A DNA stretch of 36,867 nucleotides from positions 1-36,867 of the forward strand of contig CABQCC010000002.1 in the NCBI GenBank assembly GCA_902462495.1, written 5' to 3'. A program made the translations under genes and the position numbers. A model generated the notes under the pieces. The model had not been told where the DNA came from, ran no database searches, and saw only the letters and a list, made by a program, of their open reading frames with translations. This DNA is from an uncultured Eubacterium sp. GTDB taxonomy: Bacteria; Bacillota; Clostridia; Oscillospirales; Acutalibacteraceae. This document shows positions 30,382 through 36,867 of the stretch, piece by piece; the first letter of the stretch is position 1, and every line of letters starts with the position of its first letter.

Positions 30382-33021
30382 GTGAGAAAGTTAAAGAAAA
30401 TAACGGCGCTTGTGCTCAGTGGTGCTATTGCCGTGAGTCTTGCGGGTTGTGGCGCAACGCAGGCACAAAACAGTGCTGTTCAGGAAATATTTACGGATGA
30501 TACAAAAATTTCTTACAGTCTTGACTATAAAGAACTGAAAGATAAATCTAAAAACAAACCGAACGCTTGGCGTGAAGGTATGGTTTCGGGCAACGGCTTG
30601 CAGGGATTTGTTGAAAGCGGTTCGCCGTATAGCGACACATTTATTTTTCAGAATATGCACTTTATTATGCCTAACAAAAATCCACGCACCTGTCCTGACA
30701 CGGCAAGCGAACTTGAAACGGTCAGACAGAACATTGTTAAAGGCGAGGACATAACCGATGATGCCGAATATCTGGATGTGTACAGTTTTCATCCGGGCGG
30801 TCAGCTTCGAATTTCTATGGACGGCAAAGGTGCAAGAGATTACATCCGTTACACAGATTTTGAATCTTCGCAGGTCGGGGTGAGATTTACGGATAAAAAC
30901 GGCACTTGGGACAGAACTTCGTTCACCTCAATGGCTGACGGTGCGGTTATAACAAAGTTGTCGCAATCATCGGAGGCTTCACAGCTTAATGTCACATTGA
31001 CGCTCGATGACCTTTCGACTATGGCGAATTTTGGTGACGGCAACGAAGCGGATATGCAATACAAAAAGGTTGTTGACATCAACGCAAACACAATTTCGCT
31101 TGTTGCACATTATCCTAATTATGAAAACAGCGAACTGAAAAACGGCGGATATGCCACAACTACATATGTTGTGACCGACGGCACAAAGGAAAAAATCGAG
31201 CTTGAAAAGAAGAACAAGGAAGATATTTTCCGTGGTCAAAACAGCGGTATCAAAATCAGCAATGCGCAGAATATTTATCTCATCACAATCAGCGACAGAA
31301 CCTATGATATGGGAAGCCTTGATGAATTTGAGGACAAGGACAGTTATGAACTTGTTGACGATTTGACGGTGCAGGCAAAGGCCATCGAGGAAAAATACAG
31401 CACTAAAAAAGATTTTGACTACAACAAGGCTTTGAAAAATCATCTTGAGATTTATCAGCCACAGTTTGATGCGGTTACTCTTGAACTTGAGGACAGCGAC
31501 AAATCGAATGACGAACTTTTGAAAGAGCAAAAAGGCGAAAAAAAGCTTTCTACCGCACTTGCACAGCGTTCGTATTATGCAGGCAGATACGCATATCTCT
31601 GCTGTTCGGGATATTCCACCAGCAGACTTTACGGAATGTGGACAGGCGAGTTCAACACAGGTTGGGGAAGCAAGTACACAATGGACGCAAATGTGAATTT
31701 GCAGACTTCTTCTATGAACACGGGCAACCTTTCGTCATCTCCGATTGGATATACATATTTCATCCTCCGTCAGCTTCCTGATTGGGAGGAGAACGCAAAG
31801 GCGACTCACGGCTTTACAGACGCTATTCAAGCACCTGTGAACACCGACGGTGACAAGGCGGTTATCACAGAAACTTGCTATCCTTATCCGTTCAGATACT
31901 GGAATGCAGGCACATCTTGGATGCTTGAGCCTTTGTACGAAACTTTGCAAACTTACGGAAATATTCAAATTCCGCTTTCTGACGAGTTCGATTTGAACAA
32001 GTTGAAGTCCGTGCTTTCGATTGACAATGATGATATTGCAAGATACAAAGAGCAGGGCTATATGATGCTCGAAGAAGATATTTTATTGCCTCTTCTTACC
32101 AAGTCGGCAAATTATTGGGCACAGCTTTTGACTCCTGAATATTACACTGACAAGGACGGCAAAATTCATTACGAAAAAGGCAAAACAAAGCTGAATGACG
32201 GCGAAACATATTGCATAGTTCCGTCATATTCTCCTGAAAACAATCCGTCAAATTACGACAGCCCGTCAGACGCAAACTGCGCTATTGACATTTCGGCTTG
32301 CAGAAATAATCTTGAAATGCTAAAGGCTGTTATGGCTGATGTTGCACCTGAGGAGAGCTTCGAAAAATGGCAAAATCTTATGGGCAAGTTGCCGCCGTAT
32401 CTTTATGATGAAACAGGCGCTCTCAAAGAATGGGCAACCACAAGCTTTGAGGAAAACAACGAACATAGACATTTGAGCCATCTTTATTGTGCGTGGCCTT
32501 TGTTTGAAACACAGCATAACGAGAAACTCACAAAGGCTTGTGAGCAGGCTATCGCAAACAGAGAAAGTGAAAATGAGGCTTCGCATGCACTTGTTCACCG
32601 TTCACTCATTGCGGCAAGGCTCAAAGACGGCGAGGCGCTTACCGATGCACTCTTGAAGCTTCAAAATCATAAGATAAGATATGCTTCGCTTATGACAAAT
32701 CACGATTACGACCGTGGAAGTTGCTATTGCACAGACTTTGCTATCGGTTATCTCGGAATAATCAACGAGGCACTTGTTTATTCAAACGAGGGTGAGATTG
32801 AGTTCCTCCCTGCACTTCCGACAGGATTTGAAAAGGGCACAATCAAGGGCATCAGAGCAAGAACAAGGGCAACCGTTGACAGCCTTTCTTGGGATGCCGA
32901 TTCCGATATTGTCGAAGCAAAAATCACTTCCGATATTGACCAAAAGATTAAGGTTAGATACGGAGATACAGAAAAAACACTCGACCTAAAAGCCGGAGTG
33001 TCACAAACAGTTAATTTTTAA
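30382..33021 (+). CDS. GH95-like glycoside hydrolase lipoprotein, probable alpha-L-fucosidase
   Basis: The 879-aa protein starts at a GTG with AAGGGG upstream and has a lipoprotein signal with lipobox LAGC, so C23 would be lipidated and the enzyme displayed outside the membrane. The rest follows GH95: an N-terminal beta domain (residues about 50-340), then an (alpha/alpha)6 barrel. Positions equivalent to the known catalytic set appear kept: the N-x-N pair N437 and N439 in DANVNLQ after WGSKYT, the general acid E520 in WMLEPLYE, and D785 in CYCTDF. The PSYSPEN, HRHLSHLY and FLPALPTGFEKGTIKG segments also fit. The text around the active site is divergent (no QMNYW, no QIDGNFGG), so galactosidase activity or another fucoside specificity is possible. 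thrH follows after 22 nt. Confidence 0.82.
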   Translation: MRKLKKITALVLSGAIAVSLAGCGATQAQNSAVQEIFTDDTKISYSLDYKELKDKSKNKPNAWREGMVSGNGLQGFVESGSPYSDTFIFQNMHFIMPNKNPRTCPDTASELETVRQNIVKGEDITDDAEYLDVYSFHPGGQLRISMDGKGARDYIRYTDFESSQVGVRFTDKNGTWDRTSFTSMADGAVITKLSQSSEASQLNVTLTLDDLSTMANFGDGNEADMQYKKVVDINANTISLVAHYPNYENSELKNGGYATTTYVVTDGTKEKIELEKKNKEDIFRGQNSGIKISNAQNIYLITISDRTYDMGSLDEFEDKDSYELVDDLTVQAKAIEEKYSTKKDFDYNKALKNHLEIYQPQFDAVTLELEDSDKSNDELLKEQKGEKKLSTALAQRSYYAGRYAYLCCSGYSTSRLYGMWTGEFNTGWGSKYTMDANVNLQTSSMNTGNLSSSPIGYTYFILRQLPDWEENAKATHGFTDAIQAPVNTDGDKAVITETCYPYPFRYWNAGTSWMLEPLYETLQTYGNIQIPLSDEFDLNKLKSVLSIDNDDIARYKEQGYMMLEEDILLPLLTKSANYWAQLLTPEYYTDKDGKIHYEKGKTKLNDGETYCIVPSYSPENNPSNYDSPSDANCAIDISACRNNLEMLKAVMADVAPEESFEKWQNLMGKLPPYLYDETGALKEWATTSFEENNEHRHLSHLYCAWPLFETQHNEKLTKACEQAIANRESENEASHALVHRSLIAARLKDGEALTDALLKLQNHKIRYASLMTNHDYDRGSCYCTDFAIGYLGIINEALVYSNEGEIEFLPALPTGFEKGTIKGIRARTRATVDSLSWDADSDIVEAKITSDIDQKIKVRYGDTEKTLDLKAGVSQTVNF

Positions 33022-33043
33022 AATTATATATGGAGGATATGTT

Positions 33044-33643
33044 ATGAACATTGTTTGTTTGGATATGGAGGGCGTGCTTGTTCCTGAAATTTGGATTGCA
33101 TTTGCGGAGGAAACAGGTATTCCGGAGCTTAAACTCACAACCCGTGACGAGCCTGATTATGACAAGCTGATGAATTACAGAATTAAAATTCTCAAGGAGC
33201 ACGGCTTGGGCTTAAAGGAAATTCAGGATGTTATTTCAAAAATCGACCTTATGCCGGGAGCAAAGGAGTTTTTGGACGAACTTCGAACAATTACACAGGT
33301 TATTGTTTTGTCAGACACTTTTGAGCAGTTTGCAACACCGCTTATGAAAAAACTTGATTGGCCGACAATTTTCTGCAACACTCTTGAGGTTGCCGAAAAC
33401 GGCGAAATTACAGGCTTCAAGATGCGTTGTCCACAGTCAAAGCTCACAACGGTCAAGGCACTTCAATCAATCGGATACGACACTATCGCAAGCGGCGACA
33501 GCTTTAACGACCTTGGAATGATTCAGGCAAGCAAGGCAGGATTTTTGTTCAAATCCACCGACGCAATCAAAAAGGATTATCCCGACATCCCTGCTTTTGA
33601 AGAATACAGCGAACTTCTTGACGCAATCAAAAAAGCATTATAA
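33044..33643 (+). CDS. thrH: Phosphoserine phosphatase / homoserine phosphotransferase ThrH
   Basis: The 199-aa HAD-superfamily protein starts LDMEGVLVPEIWIAFAEETG. The nucleophile is D7, and E9 replaces the usual second aspartate, as in ThrH of Pseudomonas. Further HAD motifs are VLSDTFEQF (motif II), K in SKLTTVKAL (III) and GDSFNDLGM (IV). ThrH removes phosphate from phosphoserine and can pass it to homoserine, linking serine and threonine synthesis. It has a strong GGAGGA site and no promoter of its own is visible, so it is probably co-transcribed with the lipoprotein gene although their roles look unrelated. A terminator follows directly. Confidence 0.92.
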   Translation: MNIVCLDMEGVLVPEIWIAFAEETGIPELKLTTRDEPDYDKLMNYRIKILKEHGLGLKEIQDVISKIDLMPGAKEFLDELRTITQVIVLSDTFEQFATPLMKKLDWPTIFCNTLEVAENGEITGFKMRCPQSKLTTVKALQSIGYDTIASGDSFNDLGMIQASKAGFLFKSTDAIKKDYPDIPAFEEYSELLDAIKKAL

Positions 33644-33647
33644 GATT

Positions 33648-33678
33648 AAAGGTGCATCAAAATGATGCACCTTTTTTT
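33648..33678 (+). terminator. Terminator after thrH
   Basis: AAAGGTGCATCA pairs perfectly with TGATGCACCTTT around a 3-nt loop, followed by a T-run. Confidence 0.88.
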
Positions 33679-33680
33679 AC

Positions 33681-33709
33681 TTGATTTTTGTGGCTTATTG
33701 TATTATAAT
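33681..33709 (+). promoter_or_regulatory. Promoter of queT
   Basis: TTGATT (33681-33686), 17 nt, TATAAT (33704-33709). Transcription would start at about 33716, right at the first stem of the leader RNA. Confidence 0.7.
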
Positions 33710-33713
33710 CTTC

Positions 33714-33775
33714 CTGTCAGTTCGCAAAATCCTGACCAGTCACATCCTGTGGCTTCTAAAAACAAAACTAAGGAG
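33714..33775 (+). promoter_or_regulatory. Probable preQ1 riboswitch controlling queT
   Basis: GTCAG (33716-33720) pairs with CTGAC (33732-33736) around a loop starting TTCGCA, as in preQ1 aptamers. An A-rich tail (33756-33769) leads into the ribosome binding site AAGGAG (33770-33775), eight nt before the ATG. Between stem and tail lies a second hairpin (33738-33744 with 33748-33754) that minimal class-I aptamers lack; class III aptamers, described from Ruminococcaceae, are larger. The likely logic is translational: preQ1 binding pulls the tail and ribosome site into a pseudoknot. The gene downstream supports the call; the class is not settled. Confidence 0.72.
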
Positions 33776-33783
33776 ATAATTTA

Positions 33784-34326
33784 ATGAGTATCAAAAAGAA
33801 AAATGCTTTTATTGCACAGACTGCAATAATTGCGGCTATGTACGCTGCGCTGACTTATGCGCAAACAATCATTTTGCCCGGCTCAACAACAATGGCTGTG
33901 CAGTTTAGGGTGTCGGAGGCACTCAATGTTTTGGCATTGTTCACTCCTGCGGCAATTCCGGGGCTTACGCTCGGTTGCATTGTTTCGAACATTGCGAGTA
34001 TCGGACAGGGTTTGCCGCTTGATATGATTTTCGGCTCGCTTGCAACCCTCGGTTCGGTTACTTGTATGTACTTTTTGAGAGAGGTTAAGGTCGGCAAATA
34101 TCCGCTTCTTGCAATGCTTATGCCTGCAATTTGGAACGGCGTAATCATCGGCTGGGAGATTGAGCATTTCTTCATTGACGGCGACTTTCAGTTCGTTGGA
34201 TTTTTGACACAGGGCGGATGTGTTGCTCTCGGTGAACTTGGAGTTATGGCGGTTCTCGGCACGGCACTCTATTTTGTGATTATCAAAAATAATCTTCACA
34301 AGAAGATTATCAAAAAACCGGAATAA
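33784..34326 (+). CDS. queT: QueT-family transporter for queuosine precursor
   Basis: The 180-aa protein belongs to the QueT (COG4708) membrane family, the substrate-binding S-component of an ECF-type transporter for preQ1/preQ0. Signs are the N-terminal IAQTAIIAAMYAALTY helix and the conserved VQFRVSEALNVLALFTPAAIPGLTLGC segment, of which QFRVSEALNVL is the family mark. It also has FGSLATLGSVTCMYFLR, an IWNGVIIGWEIEHFF loop and five to six membrane helices in total. The leader carries a probable preQ1 riboswitch, which fits import of a queuosine precursor by a cell dependent on salvage. No ECF energising subunits are adjacent; they are usually shared and encoded elsewhere. Confidence 0.93.
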   Translation: MSIKKKNAFIAQTAIIAAMYAALTYAQTIILPGSTTMAVQFRVSEALNVLALFTPAAIPGLTLGCIVSNIASIGQGLPLDMIFGSLATLGSVTCMYFLREVKVGKYPLLAMLMPAIWNGVIIGWEIEHFFIDGDFQFVGFLTQGGCVALGELGVMAVLGTALYFVIIKNNLHKKIIKKPE

Positions 34327-34335
34327 AATAAAAAT

Positions 34336-34374
34336 AATGCGTATGCTTGGAGCGAACAGGCATACGCATTTTTT
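34336..34374. terminator. Bidirectional terminator between queT and yitT-like gene
   Basis: AATGCGTATGC (34336-34346) pairs perfectly with GCATACGCATT (34360-34370), with A residues to the left and TTTTTT to the right. It serves two convergent genes. Confidence 0.85.
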
Positions 34375-34375
34375 G

Positions 34376-35254
34376 TCAGTTTTTTTCTTGTTTTGCGCCG
34401 AAAATGTCGGCAACCTCGGTGATTGAGATATAAGCATTTGGGTCAACCGAATGAACAATCTCTCTCATTTTGCCAATCTGAAATCGATTGAGCACAAAGT
34501 AAATCACGGTTTTGTCGCTGTCTGAATAATAGCCCTTGGCATCAAAAAATGTGATTCCGTTTTCAAACTCTTTTGAAAGTTTTTCGCAAATTTCCTCGTG
34601 GTTATCGGTGATAATCATTGCTGATTTTGAACGGTCAAAGCCCTCAACAATGTAGTCGATAACTTTTAGTGCAACGATGTAGGTAACTATCGAATACAAC
34701 GGTAAAATCCAGCTGTGGTAGATGACACCGCAAACGATATAAAGAACAACATTGTATATCATCACGAAAGTCCCGACTGTGAGCGACAGCTTCTTTGCAA
34801 AGATAAGTGCCAAAACTTCTATGCCGTCCATAGCTCCGCCGTAGCGGATTGCAATACCGCTTCCTGCACCCGAAATGAGTCCGCCGAACACCGCACAAAG
34901 GAACAAATCGTCCTTTGCAAACGGCGACAAAAACGAAACATCAATCGGCAAAACATCGGTTATCAGCCACGCTGACAGCGAATAAATCGCAACTACATAC
35001 ACGGCATAAACCGTGAACAGCCAGCCTTGTTTTTTCGTGCCGAACAAAAATATCGGAATGTTCAGCACGGCAAGGAACAGCGACAGCGACATCCATTCCG
35101 GCGTCAACTGACCGAGAAGCATTGAAGTGCCCGATATTCCGCTGTCGTATAATTTTACGGGTGCCAAAAACATTGTGACGCCTACTGCGTTGATTATTCC
35201 GGCAACGGTGAGCATAAAAATATTTTTGATTTTGATTTGCTTTAGGTATTTCAT
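34376..35254 (-). CDS. YitT-family membrane protein (DUF2179)
   Basis: The 292-aa protein has five to six membrane helices in its first 200 residues, including GIINAVGVTMFLAPVKLYDSG (shown as GIINAVGVTMFLAPVKL) with the family's GISGTSMLL motif, and FGGLISGAGSGIAIRYGGAMDG with its GGSxGG-like glycine pattern. The soluble C-terminal DUF2179 domain (about 205-292) contains GITFFDAKGYYSDSDKTVIY and the closing DPNAYISITEVADIFG. YitT proteins are widespread in Firmicutes and have no settled function; a transport role is inferred from topology. It follows the NifX-like gene by 10 nt, so it is the last member of a three-gene operon. Confidence 0.9.
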   Translation of the reverse strand: MKYLKQIKIKNIFMLTVAGIINAVGVTMFLAPVKLYDSGISGTSMLLGQLTPEWMSLSLFLAVLNIPIFLFGTKKQGWLFTVYAVYVVAIYSLSAWLITDVLPIDVSFLSPFAKDDLFLCAVFGGLISGAGSGIAIRYGGAMDGIEVLALIFAKKLSLTVGTFVMIYNVVLYIVCGVIYHSWILPLYSIVTYIVALKVIDYIVEGFDRSKSAMIITDNHEEICEKLSKEFENGITFFDAKGYYSDSDKTVIYFVLNRFQIGKMREIVHSVDPNAYISITEVADIFGAKQEKN

Positions 35255-35264
35255 CAGTCGTCCT

Positions 35265-35615
35265 TTATGAGTCGTGGTGATGATGGTTGCAGTTAGCTTG
35301 ACTGTTCTGCTTCATTTCTCCGTGTAAAAATTTGATGACGGCTGAGTCGCAGTTGCCTGTGTTGCCACCGTAAATTGTGATTCCTGCGGCTTCGAGCGAG
35401 TCAACCGCACCTTGTCCCAAGCCTCCGCAAATGAGGGTGTCTACACCGATTTCCTTGATGTAGCCTGCAATTCCGTGGTGGCTGTGCTTGCCCATACTTT
35501 CAAGGTGAACCTTTTGGATTTCACCGCTTTCATCTGTTTCATAAATTTTCATATACTGTGTTTTGCCGAAATGCTGATTAATCATTCCGTTGTCGTAAGT
35601 TACTGCTATAATCAT
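35265..35615 (-). CDS. NifX/NifB-C-terminal-like protein (dinitrogenase iron-molybdenum cofactor biosynthesis family)
   Basis: The 116-aa protein has the small RNase-H-like fold of the NifX/NafY and MTH1175 family: IIAVTYDNGMINQHFGKTQYM at the start (metal-binding HFG), KHSHHGIAGYIKE, and the LICGGLGQGAVDSLEAAGI segment. The C-terminal tail ends in NHHHHDS with cysteine C109 just before, a likely metal site. Such proteins bind Fe-S or Fe-Mo clusters in nitrogen fixers. Stand-alone members in fermenting Firmicutes have no known nitrogenase link and probably carry Fe-S clusters or another metal. GAGGA precedes the start. It sits between a patatin and a YitT gene with gaps of 14 and 10 nt. Confidence 0.88.
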   Translation of the reverse strand: MIIAVTYDNGMINQHFGKTQYMKIYETDESGEIQKVHLESMGKHSHHGIAGYIKEIGVDTLICGGLGQGAVDSLEAAGITIYGGNTGNCDSAVIKFLHGEMKQNSQANCNHHHHDS

Positions 35616-35629
35616 AATTTTCCTCGTTT

Positions 35630-36472
35630 CTATTCTGCTAAGAATTTTTTGATTTCATCTGCTCTTTCAAGTCCTTGTTTGTAGCCGAGTTGATAAATTG
35701 CCTCAAGTTTGGAAATGTCTCGTTCAAGCGATGTTGCTTGGAGCGGTGTGTTCGGTTGAATAACAATAGCCTTGCCGTTTTCTTCGCATTGCTTGACAAA
35801 TTCAAGTTGAGCATTGTACATAATATGGCGGTTAACTGCCGCTTCACCGATTTTAGGATATTTTTTGAATAGCTTTTGCACCTTTGGGTTCATCGGCTCT
35901 TTGACATAGCTTTTGTGCTGTGTGAGAATAACGACAGCGTTTTTGCAACCGTCATCAAATGCTCTTTCAAGCGGAATCGAATCCACAAGACCGCCGTCAA
36001 AAAATGTTGTTCCGCCGATTTCGACTCCCTTTGTAACACCCGGAAGCGAACAGCTTGCTTTCAGTTCTTCACAGCCGTCACGCATACTTTTTGGATAAAA
36101 ATATTCCGGCTTGCCCGTTTGAGCGTTTGTTGCAACCGCACAGAGCACCGACTTGCTTTTGTCAAATTCTTCTTGATTGAGTGGCTTTAGCTCATATGCA
36201 AGCTCGCCGAAAATCCAGTCGGTATTTAAAAAGCTGTTGCCTTTGAGCACATTGTTTATGCCCATATACCGCTTGTCGTTTGCATATTCAATTTCTATAT
36301 CGTGCTGACGGCGATAATCCTTTGCAATGAACGATGTTGCATTGCAACTGCCTGCCGACACACCGATTACATACGGAAATTCAATGTTCTTTTCAATGAA
36401 AGCATCGAGCACACCGCTTGTGTAGATTGCACGATTGCCTCCGCCTTCAAGAACCAAACCTACATTGTACAT
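35630..36472 (-). CDS. Patatin-like phospholipase
   Basis: The 280-aa protein belongs to the bacterial patatin family (YjjU/RssA-like). The oxyanion motif GGGNR lies at residues 10-14, the nucleophile elbow is G37-V-S39-A-G41, and the second member of the catalytic dyad is D159 in FFDGGLVDSIP. It is expected to hydrolyse acyl ester bonds of phospholipids or other lipids near the cytoplasmic membrane; there is no signal peptide. GAGGTGG precedes the ATG at 36470-36472. It is the first gene of a tight minus-strand operon with the NifX-like and YitT-like genes. The physiological substrate is unknown. Confidence 0.92.
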   Translation of the reverse strand: MYNVGLVLEGGGNRAIYTSGVLDAFIEKNIEFPYVIGVSAGSCNATSFIAKDYRRQHDIEIEYANDKRYMGINNVLKGNSFLNTDWIFGELAYELKPLNQEEFDKSKSVLCAVATNAQTGKPEYFYPKSMRDGCEELKASCSLPGVTKGVEIGGTTFFDGGLVDSIPLERAFDDGCKNAVVILTQHKSYVKEPMNPKVQKLFKKYPKIGEAAVNRHIMYNAQLEFVKQCEENGKAIVIQPNTPLQATSLERDISKLEAIYQLGYKQGLERADEIKKFLAE

Positions 36473-36485
36473 AGTCTGCCACCTC

Positions 36486-36524
36486 AGTAAAAAATAAGAG
36501 CAACAATTTTTGTATCGTTGCTCT
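36486..36524 (-). terminator. Terminator of the small membrane-protein gene
   Basis: On minus AGAGCAAC (36517-36524) pairs perfectly with GTTGCTCT (36497-36504), followed by TATTTTTTAC. It isolates the small gene from the patatin operon. Confidence 0.78.
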
Positions 36525-36543
36525 CTGATTATTATAATATTGC

Positions 36544-36813
36544 TTATTCAGCGTCAGCCTTTTTCTTTGCAGTCTTCTTTTTTGGAGCGTTTTTTTTCTT
36601 TGGCTCAGCCTTTGGAGCTTCTTCCTCAGCTTCAACTTCCTCTGTTGCATCTACGATTTCAATATCGTTGTCGCACTCAAAGAAGTCGTTGTCGTCAAAA
36701 TACTCAGGCTCTTTTTTTGCTGTGAGCTTTTGGATTGCAACATATGCAGCAGCTGCAAGCGCCACGATAGCGGCAATTACGCTGATAACTTTAACAAATT
36801 TCTTAAATTTCAT
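36544..36813 (-). CDS. Small single-pass membrane protein with acidic middle and lysine-rich tail
   Basis: The 89-aa product has a basic N-terminus, one membrane segment at residues 8-27, an acidic stretch at about 35-70, and a C-terminal tail of KKK repeats with proline and alanine (67-86) like histone H1 tails. The N-in, C-in or C-out orientation cannot be decided firmly; KFKKF before the helix suggests the tail is outside or in the forespore-type compartment. A very strong AAGGAGGGG site and a TATAAT further upstream suggest good expression. No domain family is recognised. The lysine-rich end could bind nucleic acid or an anionic wall polymer. It is a single-gene unit with its own terminator. 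Confidence 0.8.
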   Translation of the reverse strand: MKFKKFVKVISVIAAIVALAAAAYVAIQKLTAKKEPEYFDDNDFFECDNDIEIVDATEEVEAEEEAPKAEPKKKNAPKKKTAKKKADAE

Positions 36814-36867
36814 AGGTGACCCCTCCTTGATTTATATAATCATTATAATATTTGAAAAACATAAAGT

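Noticed and set aside
30979..31530. 183-codon minus-strand frame opposite the GH95-like gene
   Set aside because: Shadow frame; phenylalanine and valine rich with no start signals.
1..36867. tRNA, rRNA, insertion sequences or attachment sites
   Set aside because: I saw no tRNA-like T-loop with matching acceptor stem, no rRNA segment and no transposase or integrase motif. Divergent elements could be missed by eye.

Overview
The window looks like a chromosomal segment of an endospore-forming, AT-rich gut Clostridium-type Firmicute, most likely near the Ruminococcaceae/Oscillospiraceae. The pointers are a spoVAD gene, long-form HPF, strong AGGAGG-type ribosome binding sites, a queT gene behind a preQ1-type leader, and a secreted GH95-type fucosidase lipoprotein. 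Names rest on reading motifs in the translations; no database search was possible.

Layout. (1) 1-4966 is housekeeping: dusB (partial, minus), murA, a WalJ-like metallo-hydrolase, rlmH and spoVAD. (2) 5069-22218 is a long, visibly more AT-rich operon for a Wzx/Wzy-type surface polysaccharide. It opens with a promoter, a strong leader hairpin and a truncated DegT/StrS aminotransferase remnant. It then carries a priming phosphoglycosyl transferase, seven glycosyltransferase-type genes, an EpsG-type polymerase, UDP-galactopyranose mutase beside a GlfT-like transferase, a pyruvyl transferase, an FrhB-type Fe-S protein, a flippase, and an unusual trio: HpcH-type aldolase, asparagine-synthase-like protein and D-2-hydroxyacid dehydrogenase. 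It ends at a terminator. (3) 22359-27913 is a compact type II-C CRISPR-Cas locus: tracrRNA, cas9 (1079 aa), cas1, cas2, nine 36-bp repeats with eight spacers, a decayed outlying repeat, and a broken helix-turn-helix gene between array and outlier. (4) 27938-36813 is ordinary chromosome: an MFS transporter, HPF, a small cysteine-motif protein, the GH95-like lipoprotein with thrH, queT with its riboswitch, a minus-strand operon (patatin, NifX-like, YitT), and a small membrane protein.

How parts work together. The polysaccharide genes encode priming, sugar transfer, decoration, flipping and polymerisation; no chain-length or tyrosine-kinase genes lie in the window. In the CRISPR locus the tracrRNA is read on plus and its anti-repeat matches the array repeat, so crRNAs are read on minus. 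Each repeat ends, in that orientation, with an extended -10 (TGTTATAAT), so every spacer can have its own promoter.

The most unusual signal is just 5' of the tracrRNA anti-repeat. Positions 22377-22399 pair back onto the anti-repeat (7 bp, an internal loop, then a perfect 11 bp), copying the crRNA repeat:anti-repeat duplex in cis. A longer transcript would therefore fold like a natural single-guide RNA, the tracr-L design known from type II-A Streptococcus pyogenes, here in a II-C locus. cas9 begins 21 nt after the tracrRNA terminator with no visible promoter between them, so tracrRNA and cas9 expression are probably coupled.
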